6,002 nt of DNA from Planctomycetota bacterium. Lineage in GTDB: Bacteria > Planctomycetota > Phycisphaerae > Sedimentisphaerales > Anaerobacaceae. Position 1 is the stretch's first letter; every line of letters begins with the position of its first letter. Below are positions 1-5,895 of the stretch, in pieces. Made by a program: the position numbers and the translations under genes. Under the pieces are notes generated by a model, which worked only from the letters and a program-made list of their open reading frames with translations, did not search any database and was not told where the DNA came from. The stretch is from positions 1,324,438 to 1,330,439 of the forward strand of contig CP070830.1 of assembly GCA_020344865.1 (NCBI GenBank), written 5' to 3'.

Positions 1-1805
1 ACCAGCGACACCTCCACCTGCTCATCACAGTTGTCACTCACCTCCCAGCTCACCTCAATCCTGACCATCCTGTGGTTCGGTGGCCAAAGAACATTCGGCT
101 CTACAAACAAACTAAACTCCGGCGGCGTAACATCCTCAACCGTAATCACCACCTCATTGCTGTCAAACGCCCCCGCCTTGTCCGTTACCTCTAAGATAAT
201 TAAATGCTCACCCAATCCTAAATTGCACTCTATAACCTCCCCGCTGCCCAAGTAAATGTCGCTGTTTGGCTCGCACACATCTATCACCTCGTACCAGTCA
301 AAGTTATTTATATCATCATTCGTCCCGGCCGTGGAATCCGCATCACTCGAACAGCTCCCATCTAACACTACCCTCCCCTCACAATCCTCTCCCGCCTCAA
401 CTACCCTGTCCCCTCCAGCAACACATGCAACGGGAGCAGTATTCGAAATAATGAACTCGTACGCCCCCATATCAATCCGACCACCAACTACTCGTGGGTT
501 GCCATCAAGGTCCATCTCATTCGGCTCGGCCGCATAATTCGGGTCACCCGCATCAATACAGGGTGAATCTTCGCGCAAGTGATAATCGCCTTCCACCCAT
601 ACATCTCCTGTATCCCAGAAGCCGGCCTCAACAAAATGCGGCAGGATGTCGATATTGCCGTCTCTCCAACTAAGTACCGCCCCAGAGCCGATATGTATAT
701 CATCTTGACCACCTTGGATGTCACTGTAACTTATTGATATACTAGTGCCACCGCCAAGAGATACTTGTGATCCGCTATTTGCCCTGTTGCCCCAAAGCAC
801 GCAGCCATTCACCGCCGCAGAGCCTTCTTCAGCACAGCGTATCCCACTTGCCGAGTTACCGACGATAGTACAGCCGCTGATTGCAAGTTCGCCTTCATAG
901 CAATAAAACCCACCGCCGGAGCTAGCTTTATTGCCACTGATAAGGCAACCGACGATTCTTGAATTGCCGCGCCTGACTATTGAGAAAATCCCGCCACCCA
1001 ATTTGGCGGAATTATCTGTGATAATACAGTTGGAGATGGTAGTAGGACCGAATAAACCATGGATAGCTCCGCCCCAGCCTGGGTCTCCATTAGCTGAGTT
1101 GCCTGCTATAACGCAGTCAGTGATTGTCCCACCATAGCATGACACTCCTCCCGCCCATGCCGCGGTATTATTGCTTATTGCGCACTTGCTTACTGTGGGA
1201 CTACCGCCATAGTCCAAATAGACACCGCCACCGCCATTTACGTAGTTTGTCCCTTGCGCCGTATTATCTGTTATTGTACAGTTTACGACCACCATGTTGC
1301 TGTCGGTACAGTAAATACCACCTCCCAGATTGGCCGTGTTTGACTTTATAGTGCAATTACGGATTAAAGGACTACTCTGGTCACAACAAATTGCCCCTCC
1401 GTACGTTCCATATCCTTTTCTGATTGTAACACCGTCGACAACAGAATTCGCATCTTCACCACTGTGGAAAAGGAACCCCCTGCGCCGTGCAGAACTTGTA
1501 CCATCACAACGGATAACTGTTGACGCAACCGCAGATGCGTCATTTGGGTCCGTGCTTCTAACGGTGATGGCCTTTCCGAGGAAGTCAATGTTTCGGTTTC
1601 CGGGGCCTGTATATGTGCCCGGCTCAAGTACTACCTCATCACCGTCATTGACATCGTCTATTGCCGCCTGTATCGTTGGATAATCCCCGCTCCCGTCCGC
1701 CCGTACCGTTATCTTCCGGCAATAACCAACCTCCGCACCCACGCAAACCACCGCCAAAACCACTATAACTACAAAAATACCGCCCTTACCGCCCGATTTA
1801 GCCAT
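1..1805 (-). CDS. Secreted right-handed parallel beta-helix protein with PKD-like and Ig-like domains (3' end outside window)
   Basis: I translated this minus-strand frame by hand. It stays open from the ATG at 1805 to the window edge, giving at least 601 residues, so the C-terminus is missing. Residues 1-9 are basic and 10-24 hydrophobic (IFVVIVVLAVVCVGA), a Sec signal peptide probably cut after Ala24. Next comes 'DGSGDYPTIQAAID' (about 42-55), the usual entry to pectin-esterase-like beta-helices. Coils run from about 125 to 360. Eight begin with Cys in the pattern C-x-I-x-x-N-[STK]-A (Cys 151, 176, 208, 231, 260, 287, 312, 335) and many carry GGG[IVF]. Closing phrases 'SPCIDAGDPNY' and 'RIDMGAYEF' (about 442-450) follow. 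A PKD-like domain (about 460-545) and a second domain with 'LWPPNHRMVRIEV' end the visible part. Such proteins are extracellular and may bind or cleave polysaccharide; no catalytic site is evident. The start at 1805 is chosen for its GGAGG. In-frame ATGs at 1820 and 1826 are alternatives. Confidence 0.93.
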   Translation of the reverse strand, partial: MAKSGGKGGIFVVIVVLAVVCVGAEVGYCRKITVRADGSGDYPTIQAAIDDVNDGDEVVLEPGTYTGPGNRNIDFLGKAITVRSTDPNDASAVASTVIRCDGTSSARRRGFLFHSGEDANSVVDGVTIRKGYGTYGGAICCDQSSPLIRNCTIKSNTANLGGGIYCTDSNMVVVNCTITDNTAQGTNYVNGGGGVYLDYGGSPTVSKCAISNNTAAWAGGVSCYGGTITDCVIAGNSANGDPGWGGAIHGLFGPTTISNCIITDNSAKLGGGIFSIVRRGNSRIVGCLISGNKASSGGGFYCYEGELAISGCTIVGNSASGIRCAEEGSAAVNGCVLWGNRANSGSQVSLGGGTSISISYSDIQGGQDDIHIGSGAVLSWRDGNIDILPHFVEAGFWDTGDVWVEGDYHLREDSPCIDAGDPNYAAEPNEMDLDGNPRVVGGRIDMGAYEFIISNTAPVACVAGGDRVVEAGEDCEGRVVLDGSCSSDADSTAGTNDDINNFDWYEVIDVCEPNSDIYLGSGEVIECNLGLGEHLIILEVTDKAGAFDSNEVVITVEDVTPPEFSLFVEPNVLWPPNHRMVRIEVSWEVSDNCDEQVEVSL

Positions 1806-1813
1806 TTTTTTAG

Positions 1814-1818
1814 CCTCC
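1814..1818 (-). promoter_or_regulatory. Ribosome binding site that decides the beta-helix gene start
   Basis: The minus strand reads GGAGG here, 8 nt before the ATG at 1805. The in-frame ATGs at 1820 and 1826 are preceded only by weaker G-rich sequence (GAGGGAAAGGGG). The 1805 start also gives the most typical signal-peptide n-region (MAKSGGKGG). Confidence 0.6.
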
Positions 1819-1903
1819 ATTGTCATTCCCCTTTCCCTCTACCAATAGGGTGTTAATATTTCTTCATCACCCATCCCTGAGCCTTATTTCCAACTTTCGT
1901 CCC

Positions 1904-1931
1904 ATTATACCTAATTTCCAGCCGAACGCAA
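1904..1931 (-). promoter_or_regulatory. Candidate sigma-70-type promoter of the beta-helix gene
   Basis: On the minus strand a perfect TATAAT (1909-1904) lies 16 bp downstream of TTGCGT (1931-1926), a half match to the -35 consensus. Transcription would begin near 1897 and give a leader of about 90 nt before the 1805 start. It would make the gene independent of the hydrolase gene. This rests on pattern matching alone, and planctomycete promoter preferences may differ from the enterobacterial consensus. Confidence 0.4.
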
Positions 1932-1971
1932 TACTTTTCCCTAAACATTTACTATTTTCTAACTCTGTGAA

Positions 1972-1983
1972 ATCCGTGGTTAA
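1972..1983. repeat. Left copy of a 12-bp direct repeat (ATCCGTGGTTAA)
   Basis: This 12-mer recurs exactly at 2277-2288, on the other side of the structured element. It is the second unit of a 10-bp-period pair: CTCTGTGAA just before it, then ATCCGTGGTT. It belongs to the same degenerate motif family seen at 2031-2050 and 2201-2284. Confidence 0.7.
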
Positions 1984-2030
1984 TATGCCCCAATCCCGAC
2001 AAACGCACAACACAAAACTCCCAAAAAAAC

Positions 2031-2050
2031 ATTCGTGTTCATCCTCCGTA
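2031..2050. repeat. Degraded TTCGTG-type repeat on the left flank of the structured element
   Basis: The stretch begins ATTCGTGTTCATCC and runs into an A-tract. It resembles ATTCGTGTTTATTC at 2210-2223, which also ends in an A-tract. The structured element therefore sits between two related flanks. The first nine bases are identical and the rest diverges. Confidence 0.45.
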
Positions 2051-2068
2051 AAAAAAGAACAAGGTTCT
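2050..2068 (-). terminator. Small intrinsic-terminator-like hairpin with T-run (minus strand)
   Basis: Read on the minus strand, AGAAC-CTT-GTTCT (2068-2056) forms a perfect 5-bp stem with a 3-nt loop and runs directly into seven T residues (2056-2050). The stem is short and AT-rich, so it would be weak alone. It lies just downstream of the large folded element for a minus-strand transcript and could end the hydrolase mRNA or a separate small RNA. Confidence 0.4.
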
Positions 2069-2069
2069 A

Positions 2070-2196
2070 TTTTGGCTTCATGCTGGCCGGACTCCGGCCA
2101 ACTGACAAAGTCAGCAGGCTAGCACAGAAACTCGCTTCGAGAATAGCCGCAGACTTTGCCTGAACCGGCCATCTAAGATGGCCCCTGAAGCCAAAA
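2070..2196. other. Cloverleaf-like structured element (four-way junction, 127 bp)
   Basis: The outer stem is a perfect 11-bp inverted repeat, TTTTGGCTTCA (2070-2080) with TGAAGCCAAAA (2186-2196). It encloses three arms. Arm 1 is the near-palindrome TGGCCGGACTCCGGCCA (2084-2100). Arm 2 pairs 2106-2121 with 2144-2158: 7 bp CAAAGTC/GACTTTG, an A/A mismatch, GC/GC, a bulged A, then GGCTA/TAGCC. It is topped by a small CTCG-CTT-CGAG hairpin (2131-2141). Arm 3 is GGCCATCTAAGATGGCC (2167-2183). An alternative hairpin, CTGAC-AAA-GTCAG (2102-2114), competes with the base of arm 2. Only short linkers stay unpaired. It matches no tRNA, riboswitch or attC consensus that I recognise. It could be a dispersed palindromic repeat (REP/MITE-like), a structured RNA, or a complex transcript end. 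The fold is read directly from the sequence; its function is unknown. Confidence 0.7.
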
Positions 2197-2200
2197 CCTC

Positions 2201-2230
2201 TTCGTGGAAATTCGTGTTTATTCGTGGCTA
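2201..2230. repeat. Three tandem 10-bp TTCGTG repeats
   Basis: Three consecutive 10-bp units, each TTCGTGKNNA (TTCGTGGAAA, TTCGTGTTTA, TTCGTGGCTA), start 4 bp after the outer stem of the structured element. Looser relatives follow: TCAATCTGTG and TCACCTGTGC at 2241-2260, then TATCCGCGC and TATCCGTGG at 2267-2284. Confidence 0.75.
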
Positions 2231-2276
2231 AAAATCAGCGTCAATCTGTGTCACCTGTGCCCAAGGTATCCGCGCT

Positions 2277-2288
2277 ATCCGTGGTTAA
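2277..2288. repeat. Right copy of the 12-bp direct repeat (ATCCGTGGTTAA)
   Basis: This is an exact second copy of the 12-mer at 1972-1983, 305 bp away. It forms the outer right boundary of the repeat cluster around the structured element. Confidence 0.7.
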
Positions 2289-2363
2289 CTCCTCTCTTAC
2301 CCATCTTCCGCGAATTACCGGATTAACGAACCATTCGCTCTCTTGCCAAAGCTGCGCTGGTAA

Positions 2364-4217
2364 TTAATCTATGACATAGCAGAAAAACTTTTCCCCCCGT
2401 CTCAGGATAAGCTTGCCCTTTTTGTCTTTGGCGCTCAGAACTGCCATTTCTCCGGGACGAGGCATGTCAATGGTCGCGATTTCTTCTTCTTCGGGCGAGG
2501 CAATCGCCAATATATGGCTGGTGGCAGCGTATATCCACTCGGCCTGTCCGTCCCCGTCAAGGTCGCCTGCCGTGAAACATGCGGCCGCTCCGGACTTTGC
2601 GCTGAGGCGTTTTTCCCACGCCACCTTACCTTCCATGTCGAATGCCATGGCGTAGAAAAGGCTGTGCCCCGTACCTTCATCATCGCCTTTCGCGCCTATA
2701 CCGAAAATCTGAATAGTATCGTTAACATCGACTTCGGCTGCTTGAATGGGAATGACAAAAAAGTTTTTAATTTCAAGAACATCCACGCTTTTGCCGTTGC
2801 TGTCGAAGATGTGAACACCCATGCCCCCCGTAGCAATGACTGTCCCCGGCCGCCCCTCTTTGGCTCCGATTATGGATTGATATGGGACACTGCCTATGTC
2901 CGAAGCCTTCCAGAGCCGCTTGCCGTTTTCATTGACGCCGTGTAACCCCCCGTAGCCCTTAGTGCCAACGACCATCTCATCATTTCCGTCACCGTCAATA
3001 TCTCCCCAGTGAGCGCAGTTAACACCGTCTTTGCATACATATGACCATAGCTTGTTCCCGTGCCGGTCGACGGCCCTTACGCTGAGACCTCCATTCCTGT
3101 AGGCTAACAGCACGGACTGGCCCTTTATTCGCCCGCATTCGATAGCCCAGAACCAGCCCGGCAGTTCGACGGTTTCAATCTCTCGCCCGTTTACGTCAAT
3201 AACATGAAGATTGGCAGGGTCATTTGCGTCGCTGACCAGAAGCTCAGGTTTCCCGTCAACATTCCAGTCTCCGATGCACATGCCCAGCGCATCTTTAATT
3301 GAAATTTCCCAAACAAGGTGCATTTTTAGTGAGTTGGCCTTGCCCGATACCCCACTCGCAGCAGCCTCCCGCTGCATTTTACCTGTGCGTGCACTCTCAA
3401 CATCCCTCTGGGCGGGGCTTCCGGCCGCTCTAACCGGCCTGCTGTGGTCCCTCTCAAGCAGTTTAATACCCACACGGATTTGCGTGTAAGGCTTCTCCTG
3501 CCAGTTCTGTTTGCCTCTGTACTTTAATAATGATGCCTTTGCATCTTTCTCCTTCAGTTTTTCATAAGCCTGTTGAGCTGCCGAGAAAGGATACCGCTCA
3601 TCTCTCGCCGACTGAAACAGAACATATGCCCGGCCCTTGGCTTGCTCTAATGGCGGCAGGCTCTCAGGCTCAAAGCCAGACATCGCAATAAATGAGCCCG
3701 TGGCTAAACTGTCTGCCTGCAGAGAATAAGCATATCCCGCCAGGCCCGCCGAAGACCAGCAAAGGGTGAATATATGATTGTTGTTTACTTTGTATTTGTT
3801 TTTAATATCCTCAATGACCGCTCCGATAAACTCTTCGGTTGAGAACTCCTGTTTTTCCGCTGGTACTTTTTCTGTCGGCCACGTGACCTGCTGCTCAGCC
3901 GTCCATTTGACCGGAACAAGCTGCGCTAACAGATAGTTCTTTGGCAATGCTTTCTTGTAGATTCGTTTGACAAAAGATTCAACCTCGCTCCCGCCCTCGT
4001 CCCCAGCCATAACTATTATAAGCCCGAAGCCCTCTGCCGGCGCCGCCTGTTCATACTCCCCTATAAGAAAGTAGCGCTTGTTCGTGTCCCCGCCCGCCAA
4101 AACGCTTGTACTCGCTACATCACTGACATCATCCTGAGCCAACGCCTTCGTCCCGGAGCACAAAATGACCCAAACCACTATGACCGCCCACAAGAAAAAA
4201 TTTTTTCTATCTGCCAT
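2364..4217 (-). CDS. Exported esterase-like alpha/beta-hydrolase domain fused to FG-GAP/VCBS-like propeller
   Basis: This 617-residue protein begins with a clear Sec signal peptide: MADRKN, hydrophobic FFLWAVIVVWVILCSG, cleavage near ALA|QDD (about residue 28). Residues 45-257 resemble the esterase/dienelactone-hydrolase-like alpha/beta-hydrolase fold. Strand 'FGLIIVMAGDEGG' is followed by a nucleophile-elbow candidate 'CWSSAG' (153-158), with Ser155 or Ser156 in the serine position. An acid candidate is Asp206 in 'ARDERYPF', and the ending 'YTQIRVGIKLLE' is typical. The usual His position near 235-239 reads GKQNW with no His, so activity is doubtful. A low-complexity linker (258-293) leads to a propeller-like C-terminus (299-617) with calcium-loop motifs GDWNVDGKPE (316), GDIDGDGNDE (405) and GDLDGDGQAE (551). 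It probably acts in the periplasm or outside the cell, perhaps as a binding protein; substrate unknown. An upstream in-frame ATG at 4238 lacks a ribosome site and would extend the signal peptide, so 4217 is preferred. Confidence 0.9.
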   Translation of the reverse strand: MADRKNFFLWAVIVVWVILCSGTKALAQDDVSDVASTSVLAGGDTNKRYFLIGEYEQAAPAEGFGLIIVMAGDEGGSEVESFVKRIYKKALPKNYLLAQLVPVKWTAEQQVTWPTEKVPAEKQEFSTEEFIGAVIEDIKNKYKVNNNHIFTLCWSSAGLAGYAYSLQADSLATGSFIAMSGFEPESLPPLEQAKGRAYVLFQSARDERYPFSAAQQAYEKLKEKDAKASLLKYRGKQNWQEKPYTQIRVGIKLLERDHSRPVRAAGSPAQRDVESARTGKMQREAAASGVSGKANSLKMHLVWEISIKDALGMCIGDWNVDGKPELLVSDANDPANLHVIDVNGREIETVELPGWFWAIECGRIKGQSVLLAYRNGGLSVRAVDRHGNKLWSYVCKDGVNCAHWGDIDGDGNDEMVVGTKGYGGLHGVNENGKRLWKASDIGSVPYQSIIGAKEGRPGTVIATGGMGVHIFDSNGKSVDVLEIKNFFVIPIQAAEVDVNDTIQIFGIGAKGDDEGTGHSLFYAMAFDMEGKVAWEKRLSAKSGAAACFTAGDLDGDGQAEWIYAATSHILAIASPEEEEIATIDMPRPGEMAVLSAKDKKGKLILRRGEKFFCYVID

Positions 4218-4222
4218 ATCTG

Positions 4223-4229
4223 CTCCCTT
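4223..4229 (-). promoter_or_regulatory. Ribosome binding site that decides the hydrolase-propeller start
   Basis: The minus strand reads AAGGGAG, 5 nt before the ATG at 4217. The alternative ATG at 4238 is preceded by A-rich sequence without a Shine-Dalgarno motif. This supports the shorter protein with a compact signal peptide. Confidence 0.55.
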
Positions 4230-4280
4230 ACCTGACATCGTTTTTCTTTGTCAGGCCCACAAAACGTCTGTGCGGTGTTC

Positions 4281-4302
4281 GTTATCGCTCTGTAGCAATA
4301 AC
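4281..4302. other. Short hairpin in the hydrolase-gene leader
   Basis: GTTAT (4281-4285) pairs with ATAAC (4298-4302). After a C/A mismatch, GCT pairs with AGC around a CTGT loop. It would lie in the untranslated leader of the hydrolase gene if the 4363-4391 promoter is used. No T-run follows on the minus strand, so it is not a terminator. Confidence 0.35.
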
Positions 4303-4362
4303 TCTTAACCGAGATTGCCAATTTAGCTTGTTTGAAACGCCTTTTTGCCTTCCAATTCCGTC

Positions 4363-4391
4363 ATAATATCAAGATTCCCTTCGAATTACAA
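4363..4391 (-). promoter_or_regulatory. Candidate promoter of the hydrolase-propeller gene
   Basis: On the minus strand TTGTAA (4391-4386, 4 of 6 consensus bases) and TATTAT (4368-4363, 5 of 6) are 17 bp apart. Transcription would begin near 4356, leaving a leader of about 140 nt. It is supported only by consensus match and by its place upstream of a divergent gene. Confidence 0.35.
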
Positions 4392-4493
4392 CTATTAGAA
4401 GACCTTTTGAAAATTTTATTGCCAAAGCCGCCGAAAATTGAAATACTTGCCCTCATGAATCCTCACTCGGAGTGTTCTAAGTGCTGAGATACC

Positions 4494-4522
4494 TTGCGGA
4501 CCGTTGGCAAATGGGTTATAAT
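4494..4522 (+). promoter_or_regulatory. Candidate promoter of the rhomboid gene
   Basis: A perfect TATAAT (4517-4522) lies 17 bp after TTGCGG (4494-4499). The -35 resembles the TTGCGT of the beta-helix promoter candidate. Transcription would begin near 4529, about 180 nt before the ATG. The long leader contains the 4560-4574 hairpin. Confidence 0.4.
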
Positions 4523-4559
4523 CAGTATAGGCCCTTACAACGGCGTGGATTTTATGGCC

Positions 4560-4574
4560 CCGCGGTATTCGCGG
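4560..4574 (+). other. GC-rich hairpin in the rhomboid leader
   Basis: CCGCG-GTATT-CGCGG is a perfect 5-bp GC stem with a 5-nt loop, about 30 nt into the predicted transcript. There is no T-run, so it is not an intrinsic terminator. A role in leader stability or regulation is possible but unproven. Confidence 0.4.
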
Positions 4575-4696
4575 CGAAAATGCCTTGAGGATAGTGCGTG
4601 AAGTACTCTCGTAACTGTTTCTAAAAACGGTACACGCCGGCCGCATAAAACCTGTAACTTAAAAATAATGACTCGGAAAATCAAAATGGCCTGAGC

Positions 4697-4703
4697 AGAG
4701 AGG
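4697..4703 (+). promoter_or_regulatory. Ribosome binding site of the rhomboid gene
   Basis: AGAGAGG lies 4 nt before the ATG at 4708. The later in-frame Met codons lie in or after the first membrane segment, so this is the natural start. Confidence 0.6.
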
Positions 4704-4707
4704 CAAT

Positions 4708-5895
4708 ATGATACTCGTACCTTATAAGGTTGACATACCATATGATAAAAGGCCGGTTATGAACTGGCTTATAGTTTCAGTTATTACCATCGTTTTTATC
4801 CTCCAGTTCCAGACCGCCAGAAGTCAAAGTGAACAAATCCGCCGGCAGCAGGAAGCAAGGCAAAAAGTCGAAGAAATCGAAGTCCAGGACCCCTTTGAAC
4901 CGTTCATCTTGTATGGTTGGACAACCGCAGGCCTCTTCGGACATATGTGGCTTCACGGCGGCTTCATGCACGTGATAGGCAATCTGATTTTCTTGTGGCT
5001 CTTTGGAAATGCCATCTGCTCTAAGATAGGACATATATATCTTCCGATTTATCTGCTCCTTGGTATCACCGCCGGAATCTTTCATCAGACATTTGCTGGT
5101 GGCCCGGCTATCGGTGCCAGCGGCGCGATAAATGGCGTCGTAGGTATGTATCTCGCCCTTTTCCCCGAGAATGCTATAAGCTGTTTCTTTGTCTTTTTCC
5201 TACCGCCGGTTTGGTGGACACCCATCATAAGAACATTTACCGTCTCGAGTATTTGGATGGTCCTTTTTTGGTTCGCCTTTGACATTGTCGGTCTGATTTG
5301 GGGCGGCGGACACGTAGGGTATTGGGCCCACATCGGTGGTTTCGTGTCTGGCTTCGGCCTCGCCACTCTTATGCTCCAGCTGAAATTGATTGAAATGGAG
5401 CGATACGAAAAGTCGATTTTCCAGTTCGTACTTGGGCGAAAAACAAAGGACTTGGAGGAGCCGGGCGGCGCTGTCAGCTTCTGGGAGAGGCAGCTTTTGC
5501 AGACGGAACAACAAACATCCGAAGAAACACCGACCGACACAAAACAGCCGGCGCCTGCCCCCTTGCCCACTCCGCATGAGCAGCCGCCCTCCGCACACGC
5601 CCCTCCGCAGGCCCCCGCCCAACCGGCCAGGAAAACCAAACCAGACCTTCTCCGTATAGCCTGCCCGTGTGGCACCAAACTAAAGGTTCCCCTCGCTATG
5701 GCGGGCAAAACAGGAATCTGCCCCACATGTGGCAGACGTCTCAAAATCCCCGGCCGAAACCTCGTCCGAATCGCCTGCTCCTGTGGAAAGCATTTTAAGG
5801 TCCCCACGACTATGGCGGGCAAAAGCGGTGTATGTCCGAATTGCAATACCCGCCTTAAAATCCCCCAAAACCTCGCATCTCACCGCCCCCAATAG
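4708..5895 (+). CDS. Rhomboid-family intramembrane serine protease with C-terminal tandem zinc ribbons
   Basis: This 395-residue protein combines a complete rhomboid core with a soluble tail. The first membrane segment is about 18-35. A charged, coiled-coil-prone loop (36-66) leads to the HxxxxHxxxN motif with His83, His88 and Asn92 at the start of helix 2. The nucleophile is Ser138 in GASG, and the paired catalytic base is His208 in 'AHIGGFVSG'. Further helices lie near 109-127, 138-155, 180-198 and 205-223. All the Ser/His catalytic residues of the family are present, so it should be active in the inner membrane, cutting transmembrane segments; substrates cannot be inferred. After a Pro-rich linker (279-312), two zinc ribbons follow: Cys319/321 with Cys338/341, and Cys357/359 with Cys376/379. 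Both show the same CxC-x16-CxxC spacing and similar sequence (MAGK[TS]G, LKIP). If the N-terminus is cytoplasmic with six helices, the ribbons are cytoplasmic. The gene is divergent from the hydrolase gene and convergent with the next. Confidence 0.95.
   Translation: MILVPYKVDIPYDKRPVMNWLIVSVITIVFILQFQTARSQSEQIRRQQEARQKVEEIEVQDPFEPFILYGWTTAGLFGHMWLHGGFMHVIGNLIFLWLFGNAICSKIGHIYLPIYLLLGITAGIFHQTFAGGPAIGASGAINGVVGMYLALFPENAISCFFVFFLPPVWWTPIIRTFTVSSIWMVLFWFAFDIVGLIWGGGHVGYWAHIGGFVSGFGLATLMLQLKLIEMERYEKSIFQFVLGRKTKDLEEPGGAVSFWERQLLQTEQQTSEETPTDTKQPAPAPLPTPHEQPPSAHAPPQAPAQPARKTKPDLLRIACPCGTKLKVPLAMAGKTGICPTCGRRLKIPGRNLVRIACSCGKHFKVPTTMAGKSGVCPNCNTRLKIPQNLASHRPQ

Larger units (their letters stand above)
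1806..2363. other. 558-bp intergenic region rich in repeats and secondary structure
   Basis: I see no credible coding frame between the hydrolase stop and the beta-helix start. The region contains the beta-helix promoter candidate, a four-way-junction inverted-repeat element, a small terminator-like hairpin, and several clusters of a degenerate 10-bp motif containing TTCGTG, TCCGTG or TCTGTG. The stretch 2290-2363, next to the hydrolase stop, shows no clear structure. A frame on the plus strand at 1820-2122 runs through the repeats and resembles no protein. Confidence 0.8.
4218..4707. other. 490-bp divergent intergenic region
   Basis: It separates the minus-strand hydrolase gene from the plus-strand rhomboid gene, so it must hold the promoter of each. 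One promoter candidate was found in each direction (4363-4391 minus, 4494-4522 plus), with a short hairpin in each leader. Both leaders would be long, about 140 and 180 nt. I recognise no riboswitch or RNA family here. Two overlapping minus-strand frames (4416-4646, 4535-4741) have no ribosome site or recognisable protein features. Confidence 0.7.

Noticed and set aside
1820..2122. 100-codon plus-strand frame across the repeat region
   Set aside because: It reads through the repeats and palindromes, has low-complexity composition, and lacks a ribosome site.
2070..2196. tRNA or tmRNA reading of the cloverleaf fold
   Set aside because: There is no T-loop consensus (GGTTCRANYCC), no 7-bp acceptor stem with CCA context, and the central arm is far too long on either strand.
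2070..2196. Integron attC site
   Set aside because: No paired RYYYAAC/GTTRRRY core sites bound the inverted repeats, there is no integrase, and the flanking genes do not look like cassettes.
4461..4525. TPP riboswitch, suggested by CTGAGATACC
   Set aside because: The second conserved half (CCTGATC and GGATAATGCC type sequence) is missing, and the stretch overlaps a good -10 box upstream of the predicted transcript start.
4416..4646. 76-codon minus-strand frame in the divergent gap
   Set aside because: It has no ribosome site, signal or recognisable domain, and it overlaps the rhomboid promoter candidate.
5085..5846. 253-codon minus-strand frame opposite the rhomboid gene
   Set aside because: It is the antisense shadow of the rhomboid coding sequence, whose catalytic and zinc-binding motifs are intact on the plus strand.
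4708..5895. Rhombosortase (GlyGly-CTERM processing) assignment for the rhomboid
   Set aside because: No GlyGly-CTERM or similar sorting tail is visible in the window, and the long zinc-ribbon tail does not fit the usual short rhombosortase.
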